Shown here piece by piece: positions 54,959 through 62,656 of a stretch of DNA of 64,000 nucleotides. Under the pieces are notes generated by a model. The model saw only the letters and a program-made list of their open reading frames with translations, was not told the origin of the DNA and ran no database searches. Origin of the DNA: Desulfovibrio sp. JC022 (GTDB lineage: Bacteria > Desulfobacterota > Desulfovibrionia > Desulfovibrionales > Desulfovibrionaceae); the NCBI RefSeq assembly GCF_010470665.1, contig NZ_VOPZ01000009.1, positions 62,001-126,000 of the forward strand. The letters are read 5' to 3'. Both the position numbers and the translations under genes were made by a program. The first letter of the stretch is position 1, and each line of letters starts with the position of its first letter.

Positions 54959-55830
54959 GTATCAGAGTTCAAGAGCAACTTCTTTATGAAATAGCCATGT
55001 CTGTGGGCAAAAGCCTTGATCTGGAAAAGATGCTGGAAGCGGCAATTTCTACATACCTGCGCCGTTTATGCTGTATGAGCGCAAGAGTATTTCTGCGAGA
55101 TGAAAAAAAACTCTTGTTCAGCAAAGCATTCGCCATCCCTCTCAGAGAAAGGAAGAACAATTATTTTGATGAGTTCATCGAAAAAATATCAATTTTCAAC
55201 ACAGAGGATGAACTTAATAATTTAAGGGAAAGCCTGCCGCTACATAATGCTATTGGAGAAAATCACTACTATCTCATGGACTTACCCGGAGCAGGATTTC
55301 TGATGTTCAGCAAAGGAGGATCTCCGCTTCCGCACTCCATGTTGAAATCATTGCAGAAAATTAACATCAGGATCGCTGAATCCATAATTTCCTGTCAGAC
55401 CCACCGCCGCAATGAAATACTGAATATGAAACTCCAGAATCAGATTAAAGAAAGAGAGAAGGCAGAACTGGCAATCTTGGAAGAAAGACAAAAATACCGG
55501 ATAATATTTGAAAACTCACCATTAGGCTTGATTTATTTCGACCATGAGGGAGTAATCAGGGATTGCAACCCGATATTCATGGAGATGATGGGGTCATCCC
55601 GTGACAAATTAATCGGTTTCAGTACTGCCCGAAAGGGAACCCCGGAAATGCGCCGGGTACTGGCAAAAGCCCAGACCGGTGAACCGGCAATTTTTGAAGG
55701 AAATTACATCTCTGCAACAGGAAATAAAAAAATGTACTTACGGGCTGTCTTCAATCCTGTTTCACCGGGCAGCACAAAAACCGAAGTTATTGCCACTGTG
55801 GAAAAACTGGGAGAATTCCGCGAAGAATAA
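54955..55830 (+). CDS. PAS-domain signalling protein, partner of the FIST protein
   Basis: 291 residues. N-terminal GAF-like region (about 1-150: EQLLYEIAMSVGKSLDLEKM, with AGFLMFSKGG), a coiled-coil linker (about 155-180, KLQNQIKEREKAELAILEER) and a C-terminal PAS domain (about 181-290; IIFENSPLGLIYFDHEG). It has no kinase or other output domain, so it must act by protein contact. GGAGG precedes its GTG start; the start overlaps the FIST stop. It converges on a receiver-only response regulator gene 1 bp away. Confidence 0.85.
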   Translation: MSIRVQEQLLYEIAMSVGKSLDLEKMLEAAISTYLRRLCCMSARVFLRDEKKLLFSKAFAIPLRERKNNYFDEFIEKISIFNTEDELNNLRESLPLHNAIGENHYYLMDLPGAGFLMFSKGGSPLPHSMLKSLQKINIRIAESIISCQTHRRNEILNMKLQNQIKEREKAELAILEERQKYRIIFENSPLGLIYFDHEGVIRDCNPIFMEMMGSSRDKLIGFSTARKGTPEMRRVLAKAQTGEPAIFEGNYISATGNKKMYLRAVFNPVSPGSTKTEVIATVEKLGEFREE

Positions 55831-55831
55831 A

Positions 55832-56191
55832 TTATCCGGCTAACACGTCCTCTACCTTGGACTCCAGTTCTTCCTTATCGATAGGCTTGACGCAATACTC
55901 ATTGGCTCCGTGTTTAAGTGATTCACGGGCAGTCTCAAGAGTCGGGTAACCGGTAAGCATGATCACCTTCAGTCCGGGCAATTGCTTTTTCATCTCCTCC
56001 AGCACTTCCACCCCGGTCATTTTCTTAAGCTTGATATCAAGAATGGCCAGTTCGACATCACTGCCGGACACAAAGGAAAGGGCTTCCTCCTCCTCGGAAA
56101 AAACACTGACTTTATGCCCCTTGCGCTCCAAAATGCGCTTGAGGAGTATTCCCGCATCAACAACATCATCAAGAACAAGAATATGTGCCAT
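55832..56191 (-). CDS. Single-domain response regulator (receiver only)
   Basis: About 119 residues: one CheY-like receiver with the acidic pair in LVLDD, phospho-acceptor aspartate in LAILDIKLKKMTG, and KP in EYCVKPIDKEELE. No output domain. I start at the ATG of MAHILVLDD (56191), with AGGAG 7 nt before it. It is convergent with the FIST-PAS operon and may act in the same signal path or as a phosphate sink; there is no kinase adjacent. Confidence 0.9.
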   Translation of the reverse strand: MAHILVLDDVVDAGILLKRILERKGHKVSVFSEEEEALSFVSGSDVELAILDIKLKKMTGVEVLEEMKKQLPGLKVIMLTGYPTLETARESLKHGANEYCVKPIDKEELESKVEDVLAG

Positions 56192-56611
56192 AAACAGACT
56201 CCTTAAAATTAACTGCCAAAGCATAATATCAACATCTGTTTTAGTCGAGTGCTCTATTTTATGTTTTCTTTTGCTCCCATGCAGCAGAACTCAAAATATT
56301 TTTCATTTCCAGCAAAATTGTTTTTACTCATATTTTCTTCAATGTACCTTTTGTTTTCGAAATACAAAATTTATCATACATAAATTGCTTTTTCCCTAAT
56401 TCAACATTCAAGATATGCATAATAATATCACGACTACGCCTGTTTTTGTTTCCATCCCGAAAATGAGATGCCGAATTTGATAGACAATAATCGAAATGTA
56501 TTCTAATGGGTATGCTCAATTATGCGTTTAGCGCATTTTACATATAGTTTTTGCTGAATCAGTAAAATGGTTGCTGTTTCAGCTTGTTTTTTCTTAAGGA
56601 GTTCAAACAAC
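56192..56611. other. 420-bp gap upstream of the NSS transporter gene
   Basis: AT-rich. I see no strong promoter, riboswitch or gene. A short leftward frame (56328-56519, with an HFRDGNKNRR stretch) is present but has no ribosome-binding site and is not called. Confidence 0.6.
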
Positions 56612-58120
56612 ATGCAAAAAAGAGAAACATGGGGTTCCCGTTCCGGCTTTATTCTTGCCGCCGTGGGCTCTGCAATTGGATTGGGTAACATCTGGCGTTT
56701 TCCCTACATGGTTTATGAAAACGGTGGTGGTGCATTCCTCATCCCCTATTTCGTAGCAATGCTTGCTGCGGGTATCCCATTCATGATTCTTGAATTCGGC
56801 CTCGGCCAGAAATTCAAGGGTTCCGCGCCAAAAATTTTCTCATCCATTTCCAGAAAATGGGAATGGCTCGGCTGGTGGCAGGTAGTGGTATCATTCATCA
56901 TTGCCTCTTATTATGTAGTAGTTATCGCATGGGCGATGAACTACGTGGGCCTTGCCTTCACTCAAGGATGGGGAGCATCTCCCAAAGACTTTTTCTTTGG
57001 CGAATTCCTCGGTCTTACCGACTCCCCCATGAACATGGGTAGTGTTCAGGGCTCTATCTTCCTGGCAACCGCCGCAGCCTGGGCATTCACTTTCGTGGCC
57101 CTGTTTACCGGAGTTAAAGCCGGTATTGAAAGGGTCAACAAGATCTTTATGCCCCTTCTCTTCCTGCTTGTGTTCATCTTCATTGGAAGAGGACTCATGC
57201 TCCCCGGAGCAATGGACGGACTGAACTGGCTCTTCAAACCTGATTTCGGAGCCATCATGGACGGAAAAGTCTGGGCTGACGCATTCGGCCAGATCTTCTT
57301 CAGTCTCTCCATCGGGTTTGGTATCATGCTGTCTTACTCCAGCTACCTGCCCAAAGAGTCTGACATCAACAACAACGCCTGCATGACTGTGTTCATCAAC
57401 TGCGGATTCAGCATAATCTCCGGTATCATGATCTTCAGCGTGCTCGGTTACATGGCCCAGCAGCAGGGCGTTCCCATCAAGGACGTTGCCGGTGCGGGTG
57501 TAGGCCTTGCCTTCGTCACCCTGCCCACCGCAATCAACCTGATGCCCGCCCCGGCCTTCTTCGGCGTGCTCTTCTTTGCGGCTCTGACTGTTGCAGGTCT
57601 TTCTTCCATGATCTCCATCAATGAAGTTGTGGCCTCTTCCGTCATCGACAAATTCGGTGTTTCCCGCAAAAAAGCTGTTAGCGTATGCTGTGCCCTCGGT
57701 TTTCTGGTCAGCTTGGTCTTCACCACCGGTGGTGGCCTGTTGCTGCTCGATATTGTTGACCACTTTGTCAACAACTTCGGTATCCTCATCGGCGGATTCC
57801 TTGAAATCGTGTTCATTGCATGGTTCTGCAATCTCGATGAAATGCGCGTTCATGTTAACAAAACCTCTGAGTTCACTGTCGGTTCCCTGTGGCTGAACAG
57901 CCTGCGCTTCGTTGTTCCGGCAATGCTCGGTTTCATGATCGTGACCAACTTCATCGGCGATATCTCCAAAAACTACGGTGGATACTCCAATACTGCTATC
58001 ATCGCATTCGGCTGGGCATCCCTTGCCGTATGTCTTGCTGTAGGCTTTGCACTTTCCAGTCAGAGTCGTGCATTCGCATCAGTATCCTCCACCAACAGCA
58101 GCTTCCTTAAAAGGGGATAG
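56612..58120 (+). CDS. Neurotransmitter:sodium-symporter-family (NSS) amino-acid transporter
   Basis: About 502 residues with 11-12 hydrophobic helices of the LeuT fold. The signature AAVGSAIGLGNIWRFPYMVY (TM1) is diagnostic; the Na+ and substrate site residues lie in it and in TM6 (GQIFFSLSIGFGIMLSYSSY). It imports amino acids with Na+. I start at the ATG of MQKRETWGSR (56612), with AAGGAG 10 nt upstream; a frame extends 15 codons further but lacks a site. Its 31-residue partner follows 3 bp later. Confidence 0.93.
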   Translation: MQKRETWGSRSGFILAAVGSAIGLGNIWRFPYMVYENGGGAFLIPYFVAMLAAGIPFMILEFGLGQKFKGSAPKIFSSISRKWEWLGWWQVVVSFIIASYYVVVIAWAMNYVGLAFTQGWGASPKDFFFGEFLGLTDSPMNMGSVQGSIFLATAAAWAFTFVALFTGVKAGIERVNKIFMPLLFLLVFIFIGRGLMLPGAMDGLNWLFKPDFGAIMDGKVWADAFGQIFFSLSIGFGIMLSYSSYLPKESDINNNACMTVFINCGFSIISGIMIFSVLGYMAQQQGVPIKDVAGAGVGLAFVTLPTAINLMPAPAFFGVLFFAALTVAGLSSMISINEVVASSVIDKFGVSRKKAVSVCCALGFLVSLVFTTGGGLLLLDIVDHFVNNFGILIGGFLEIVFIAWFCNLDEMRVHVNKTSEFTVGSLWLNSLRFVVPAMLGFMIVTNFIGDISKNYGGYSNTAIIAFGWASLAVCLAVGFALSSQSRAFASVSSTNSSFLKRG

Positions 58121-58123
58121 AAC

Positions 58124-58219
58124 ATGACTACCAGCGCAATCATTATGATGATCTTCGGCCTCGGTATCACCTGGGGCGGAGCAATCGCCTGCTTCCGCAT
58201 CGCTTTTAAAAACAAATAG
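58124..58219 (+). CDS. metS: MetS-like small subunit of the NSS transporter
   Basis: 31 residues, MTTSAIIMMIFGLGITWGGA followed by IACFRIAFKNK: a single hydrophobic helix with a basic end. It follows the NSS gene by 3 bp with AGGGGAT before the ATG. Such one-helix subunits (MetS, first described with the Corynebacterium MetPS methionine/alanine transporter) are essential for these NSS carriers. Its composition and position match that role, so the substrate may be methionine or alanine. Confidence 0.85.
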   Translation: MTTSAIIMMIFGLGITWGGAIACFRIAFKNK

Positions 58220-58244
58220 CGTTTCGGACAGAAAATAAAATCAA

Positions 58245-58280
58245 AGAAAGGGTGCACTTCTCAGGAAGCGCACCCTTTCT
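58245..58280 (+). terminator. Terminator after the NSS-MetS operon
   Basis: 16-bp arms (58245-58260 with 58265-58280) with one mismatch, 4-nt loop, and T-rich 3' side. Confidence 0.9.
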
Positions 58281-58606
58281 TCTTTAGGAAAAGGATGACG
58301 GTGCCGAACGGTTAGCGAGGGAGGAGAACGGCACCGCCAAAAGGGGTTGGACTGCAAAATAACCAAAAGTATTTCAGACCAAATCAGGGGTGTGATTATG
58401 TGTAGAATACAATAGTGCGAGCTAAAATCAAGCACTATTTATAATTACCCCTGTCCGTTTATAAGAAATTATAATTCAGAGCTATCCATGACCTGCTCCA
58501 GCATCCATAAATATCTATCTTATAATCAGACAAAAATATGATCCTTTTTATTAATTTCATGTGGTACAAACAACCATTCACTCAAATTTAAACGGAGATA
58601 ATAAAA
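58281..58606. other. 326-bp gap with a further hairpin
   Basis: An 8-bp perfect GC-rich pair (58299-58306 with 58329-58336) surrounds a 22-nt purine-rich loop. It lies just after the operon terminator. The rest is AT-rich. No gene; the hairpin may be an RNA fold or a remnant. Confidence 0.45.
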
Positions 58607-59116
58607 ATGGATGTATTTGAAGCGATCCACTCCCGCAGAAGCGTCAGAAAATATGAAGATAAGCCTGTTTCCGAGGAAATAATTAAAGAAATCCTCAGCG
58701 CGGCCATGATGGCTCCCAGTGCCGGGAATGCCCAGCCGTGGCAGTTCGTGGTTGTTGACGATCGCGAAAAACTTGAAACTATCTCAGCCATTAACCAATA
58801 CGCAGCTATGGCTAAAAATGCTCCCATGGGTATTCTGGTCTGCGGTGATTTGAGCCTTGAAAAATATCCCGGTTACTGGTCACAGGACTGTGCAGCAGCA
58901 ATGCAGAATCTACTGCTGGCTGCTCATGCAAAAGGTCTTGGAGCGGTCTGGACTGGAATTCATCCAGAAAAAGAAAGGGTCGAGGGATTTAAAAAGCTGT
59001 TCAATCTGCCCGAACAGGTCATCCCGCTGGGTTTTGCGGTCATGGGCTGGTCCAAGCAGGAATCGAAAAGAAAAGACCGTTACAAAGAAGAAAGAGTTCG
59101 CCGCAACAGCTGGTAA
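58607..59116 (+). CDS. Nitroreductase-family flavoprotein
   Basis: 169 residues of the FMN-binding nitroreductase fold. IHSRRSVRKYEDKPVSEEII at the start, PSAGNAQPWQFVVVDDR (FMN contact) and GLGAVWTGIHPE. GGAG precedes the ATG. Reduces nitro compounds, quinones or flavin-like substrates with NAD(P)H; physiological substrate unknown. Basic C-terminal tail (KRKDRYKEERVRRNSW) is longer than usual. Confidence 0.92.
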   Translation: MDVFEAIHSRRSVRKYEDKPVSEEIIKEILSAAMMAPSAGNAQPWQFVVVDDREKLETISAINQYAAMAKNAPMGILVCGDLSLEKYPGYWSQDCAAAMQNLLLAAHAKGLGAVWTGIHPEKERVEGFKKLFNLPEQVIPLGFAVMGWSKQESKRKDRYKEERVRRNSW

Positions 59117-59124
59117 ATTTTTTT

Positions 59125-59150
59125 ATCCCCGGTGCAAAAGTGCCGGGGAT
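59125..59150 (+). terminator. Terminator of the nitroreductase gene
   Basis: 8-bp GC-rich stem (59125-59132 with 59143-59150) followed by TTTT, in the short gap before the convergent hydrolase. Confidence 0.8.
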
Positions 59151-59179
59151 TTTGCTATTTTAAAAAAGTGTACGCTCGG

Positions 59180-59872
59180 TTACTTTTTGCCGTCCAACCA
59201 GTCCAGCACCTGCGCCCACATTTTTTCCGCAAGCCTCGCATCAAAACCATCATCATCCGAGTTGGCAAAGCCGTGTTGTGCGTTATCAAGACGGGTCAAA
59301 TCATAATCCACTTTTGCGTAGTCCATTTCTTCTTCAAACATGCGCAGATGCTCTGCGGGAACTACGGGATCATTATTCACATGAATAGCCAGCAGGGGAC
59401 ATTTCATGTCTCCGGGAGATGCAAGATGCGTGGTATCAAGATAGCCATAAACAGATACCGCCCCTTTCAACTCGGCTCCGGAACGGGCCAGCTCCAGCGC
59501 AACTCCTCCGCCAAATGAAAAACCGAGAGTGTAAATACAGGACGAACCAACTTCAGGTTGACCGCGCAGAACATCAAGACAAGCTTTAGCCCCCTCACGC
59601 ATTAAAAGACGGTCATTGCGATAAATACGGTGGGTGGTGCGCGCTTCATCTATAGTTGAAGGCCGATTGTGAACTCCATAAAAATCAGCGGCTAATACTG
59701 CATATCCATTCCGGGCCAGCCTACGCGCATGGCTGATAATAACCTCATTCAGCCCGGTATATTCATGAAAAAGCAACACAGCCGGAAACGGCCCTTGGCC
59801 CTCTGGAAGCAGCAGGACGCTCTCAAACTCTATATTTAAATGAATATGACTGATGCTGCGTTGCTCATGCAT
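59180..59872 (-). CDS. Dienelactone-hydrolase-family protein (serine nucleophile)
   Basis: 230 residues, alpha/beta-hydrolase fold. Nucleophile elbow GFSFGGG (serine, where dienelactone hydrolases have cysteine), HEYTGLNE oxyanion-side motif, an acidic residue in NNDPVVP and the histidine in AQHGFAN. So it is more likely a general carboxylesterase than a true dienelactone hydrolase. AAGGAG 9 nt before the start lies in the end of the CDF gene; the two form one operon. Confidence 0.88.
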   Translation of the reverse strand: MHEQRSISHIHLNIEFESVLLLPEGQGPFPAVLLFHEYTGLNEVIISHARRLARNGYAVLAADFYGVHNRPSTIDEARTTHRIYRNDRLLMREGAKACLDVLRGQPEVGSSCIYTLGFSFGGGVALELARSGAELKGAVSVYGYLDTTHLASPGDMKCPLLAIHVNNDPVVPAEHLRMFEEEMDYAKVDYDLTRLDNAQHGFANSDDDGFDARLAEKMWAQVLDWLDGKK

Positions 59873-59878
59873 CGGTAA

Positions 59879-60829
59879 CTACTCCTTCTCCCCGAACTTC
59901 TCTCTAAGCCTGATCATGGAACCGCATAAGCCGCCGGTCTCTTCACAATCGTAGGAAGCAACATCTTCCTTGGGTTCCACATGGATAGTCACATGGCAAT
60001 TTTTAAGATCCGACTTGATACAGTCTTCAATCTCCGTACACAAATTATGGGAATCAGTGATGGAAGATTCACCGGGTAGAAGCAAATGAAAATCAACAAA
60101 GCGTTGTGATCCGGCCTTGCGGGTCCTCAATCCATGATAAAGCACATCTTCACCGCCGCAACTACGCACAGCAGCGTCAATTACCAGCAGCTCTTCATGA
60201 GGCAAGGCGTTGTCCATAAGTCCGGAATACGACTTTTTAATCAGCGAGAATCCGGTGAAAACGATATTCCCGGCCATGATCATGGCGATAAGCGGATCAA
60301 TGAACGCCCATGACGGAGGAGTAAAAAGCATTGTTCCTAACCCGGCTACCAGTCCCACCGAAGTCCAGACATCGGCCAGAAGGTGTTTTGCGTCCGCTTC
60401 AAGGATGATGGAATCGTGAACTTTGGCCCCTTTAAGCATAATCTTGGCTGTCACATAATTCACTACAGACGAGAGTAGCGCGATACCCAGACCGATCTCC
60501 AGATTCTGCGGAATAGACGGACTCAGAAATCTTTCCACCGAAGCGTAAACAATTCCAATCGCAGCAATAAGAATAAGCATCCCCTCGGCTCCGCTGGAAA
60601 AATACTCAGCCTTGCCATGCCCGTATGTATGATTGTCGTCAGCAGGCTTCAAGGCCAAAGTCAGGACCGTAAGAGCAAAGAGTGCGGCAGAAAGGTTAAC
60701 CAGAGTTTCCAATGCATCGGAAAGTAATCCCACTGAATCAGTAAGGTACCAGGCCCATGTTTTAAGGACCATGGTGATAATTGAAGCCGCAATAGAGTAA
60801 TAAATGTACTTCTGTGGAGATTCAGCCAT
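59879..60829 (-). CDS. Cation diffusion facilitator (CDF) metal transporter
   Basis: 316 residues with six helices and a cytoplasmic domain (about 205-300). Metal motifs SDALETLVN in TM2 and DAKHLLADVWTS in TM5 (DxxxD/HxxxD). Exports Zn2+, Co2+, Fe2+ or related metals. A histidine-rich loop is absent, so the metal is not obvious. The C-terminus has two cysteines (ASYDCEETGGLCG). First gene of an operon with a hydrolase. Confidence 0.9.
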   Translation of the reverse strand: MAESPQKYIYYSIAASIITMVLKTWAWYLTDSVGLLSDALETLVNLSAALFALTVLTLALKPADDNHTYGHGKAEYFSSGAEGMLILIAAIGIVYASVERFLSPSIPQNLEIGLGIALLSSVVNYVTAKIMLKGAKVHDSIILEADAKHLLADVWTSVGLVAGLGTMLFTPPSWAFIDPLIAMIMAGNIVFTGFSLIKKSYSGLMDNALPHEELLVIDAAVRSCGGEDVLYHGLRTRKAGSQRFVDFHLLLPGESSITDSHNLCTEIEDCIKSDLKNCHVTIHVEPKEDVASYDCEETGGLCGSMIRLREKFGEKE

Positions 60830-60999
60830 GCTTTTATCCTGTTTTCAATTAAGGTCTCAAAAAAAGTTACATAGTGGTCATCAGTACAACAATAAACCTT
60901 GGCAATTGCGTTTTTAGTAAAATATGAGCTTAAAATTTTGCAATTAGAAATTATTCAAATAAATAATATCGAATTAGTTTATAATAAAACGCATTATTG

Positions 61000-61017
61000 A
61001 CTGAATATTCATTCAGT
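61000..61017. promoter_or_regulatory. ACTGAAT-attc-ATTCAGT palindrome
   Basis: Perfect 7-bp arms with a 4-bp centre, 143 bp before the sstT promoter -35. Size and spacing fit a TetR-family operator, but no such gene is next to it. Confidence 0.4.
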
Positions 61018-61159
61018 AATTTATTCTAAACTGATCAATATACAATAGTAACCTAATGTTGTGCAACTATCTATGCTTGTGTTTTGCTTATTGTTTTTTT
61101 GCTCAATACGAAAAAAAACAGGGATGAAATTAACTATTCGTTTATTTATCACAAAATTG

Positions 61160-61189
61160 TTGACAAGAATCTCAACATCTACCTATGAC
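61160..61189 (+). promoter_or_regulatory. Promoter of sstT
   Basis: TTGACA (61160-61165), 18-bp spacer, TATGAC (61184-61189), about 45 bp before the start codon. Confidence 0.65.
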
Positions 61190-61234
61190 CAAAACCGTCT
61201 AGCATAAATTTTTTCAAAAACACGGGGGATAAAC

Positions 61235-62476
61235 ATGACACAATCATCCAACATCTTTAAGCGTATTGCATCCGGCAGTCTGGTAGTCCAGATCATGGTC
61301 GGTATTGCAGCAGGTATTGCTCTGGCAACCGCTGCTCCTGAAGCAGCAAAATCCGTAGGACTTCTGGGAAGCCTCTTTGTTAAAGGCCTCAAGGCAGTTG
61401 CTCCTATTCTGGTTTTCGTAATTGTTGCGGCATCCATCGCAAACCAGAAAAAAGGCGCACACACAAACATGCGCTCCATTATTTCTCTTTACCTTGTGGG
61501 TACCTTCATGGCTGCACTTGTTGCTGTTACCATGAGCTTCCTGATGCCCACCACCCTGACTCTTGTTGCCACCGACACCGCAGCCACCCCTCCCGGCGGC
61601 ATTGCAGAAGTTCTGAACACCCTGCTCTTTAAGATTGTGGATAACCCGGTCACCGCCCTCTACAACGGCAACTTTATCGGAATCCTTGCCTGGGCTCTCG
61701 CTCTCGGCTTCTTTTTCCAGCACGCAAGCGATGCAACCAAGCAGGTTCTGACCGACCTCTCTGACGGCGTATCCAAAATCGTTAAGCTTGTTATCCGCTT
61801 TGCTCCCCTCGGTATTTTCGGCCTCGTATCCAACACTATTGCCAACACCGGTTTTTCCGCACTGGCAGGCTACAGCCACCTGATTATGGTTCTGCTCATC
61901 TCCATGGGTACCATGGCCCTGATCATCAACCCCGCGATTGTATGGTTCAAAACCAAACGCAATCCCTATCCCCTTGTTTTCACCTGCCTGCGTGAAAGTG
62001 GTATCACCGCATTCTTTACCCGCAGCTCCGCAGCGAACATTCCTGTGAACATGGAACTCTGTAAGAAACTCGACCTGCACGAAGACACTTACTCCGTATC
62101 CATCCCCCTCGGCGCTACCGTAAACATGGGCGGCGCAGCTATCACCATCACAGTTATGACCCTTGCTGCTGTACATACTCTCGGCATTCAGGTTGATATT
62201 GCTACCGCACTGCTGCTCAGCCTTATCGCTTCCGTATCCGCATGCGGTGCTTCCGGTGTTGCCGGCGGTTCCCTGCTGCTGATCCCCCTCGCATGTTCCC
62301 TCTTCGGTGTTCCCAACGAAATCTCCATGCAGGTTGTTGCTGCCGGTTTCATCGTTGGTGTAATTCAGGACTCCGCTGAGACCGCACTGAACAGCTCCAC
62401 CGACGTAATCTTCACCGCCGCTGCCGACATCGCAGCCAAGCGTGGCGAAGTTGCAGGTGAAACTGTAAAGGCATAA
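61235..62476 (+). CDS. sstT: Serine/threonine:Na+ symporter SstT
   Basis: 413 residues of the dicarboxylate/amino acid:cation symporter (DAACS) family. The SstT pattern is clear: start [33 protein letters not shown] (substrate site), [20 protein letters not shown] (hairpin/Na+ site) and [14 protein letters not shown] at the end. Imports serine and threonine with Na+. GGGGGAT precedes the ATG. Own promoter; followed by repeat copy G. Confidence 0.95.
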   Translation: MTQSSNIFKRIASGSLVVQIMVGIAAGIALATAAPEAAKSVGLLGSLFVKGLKAVAPILVFVIVAASIANQKKGAHTNMRSIISLYLVGTFMAALVAVTMSFLMPTTLTLVATDTAATPPGGIAEVLNTLLFKIVDNPVTALYNGNFIGILAWALALGFFFQHASDATKQVLTDLSDGVSKIVKLVIRFAPLGIFGLVSNTIANTGFSALAGYSHLIMVLLISMGTMALIINPAIVWFKTKRNPYPLVFTCLRESGITAFFTRSSAANIPVNMELCKKLDLHEDTYSVSIPLGATVNMGGAAITITVMTLAAVHTLGIQVDIATALLLSLIASVSACGASGVAGGSLLLIPLACSLFGVPNEISMQVVAAGFIVGVIQDSAETALNSSTDVIFTAAADIAAKRGEVAGETVKA

Positions 62477-62482
62477 AGCAAT

Positions 62483-62567
62483 GCCTCCGGCGGCCCTTCG
62501 GGGACCAAAGAACCTTTTTGAAAAAAGGTTCTCTGGACTCTCCCAAAACTTTTAGTAGGGCTTCGCC
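62483..62567 (+). repeat. Dispersed palindromic repeat, copy G (probable sstT terminator)
   Basis: GCCTCCGGCGGC end (62483-62494), a hairpin with arms 62504-62518 and 62521-62535 (one or two mismatches), then GGACTCTCCCAAAAC, TTTTAGTAGG and GCTTCGCC. It starts 6 bp after the sstT stop. Confidence 0.85.
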
Positions 62568-62656
62568 ACATATAGCTTATTAAAAGGACCGTGTATTTCG
62601 ATATGCGGTCCTTTTTTCTTGACTGATTGCCGTTCCATGATGACTCTGTTTGTCTG

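Larger units (their letters stand above)
60830..61234. other. 405-bp divergent gap between the CDF and sstT genes
   Basis: Very AT-rich. It holds an 18-bp palindrome (61000-61017) and the sstT promoter (61160-61189), listed separately. Nothing else is evident. Confidence 0.6.

Noticed and set aside
56328-56519. 63-codon leftward frame with HFRDGNKNRR, resembling a Fic motif
   Set aside because: Lacks the HxF spacing of Fic/Doc, has no ribosome-binding site and lies in an AT-rich gap; likely chance.
56891-57853. Long minus-strand frame opposite the NSS transporter
   Set aside because: Antisense shadow; highly charged, non-globular composition and no start site.
61244-62176. Long minus-strand frame opposite sstT
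   Set aside because: Antisense to a confident transporter gene; composition (Gly/His/Cys-rich) is typical of a shadow frame.
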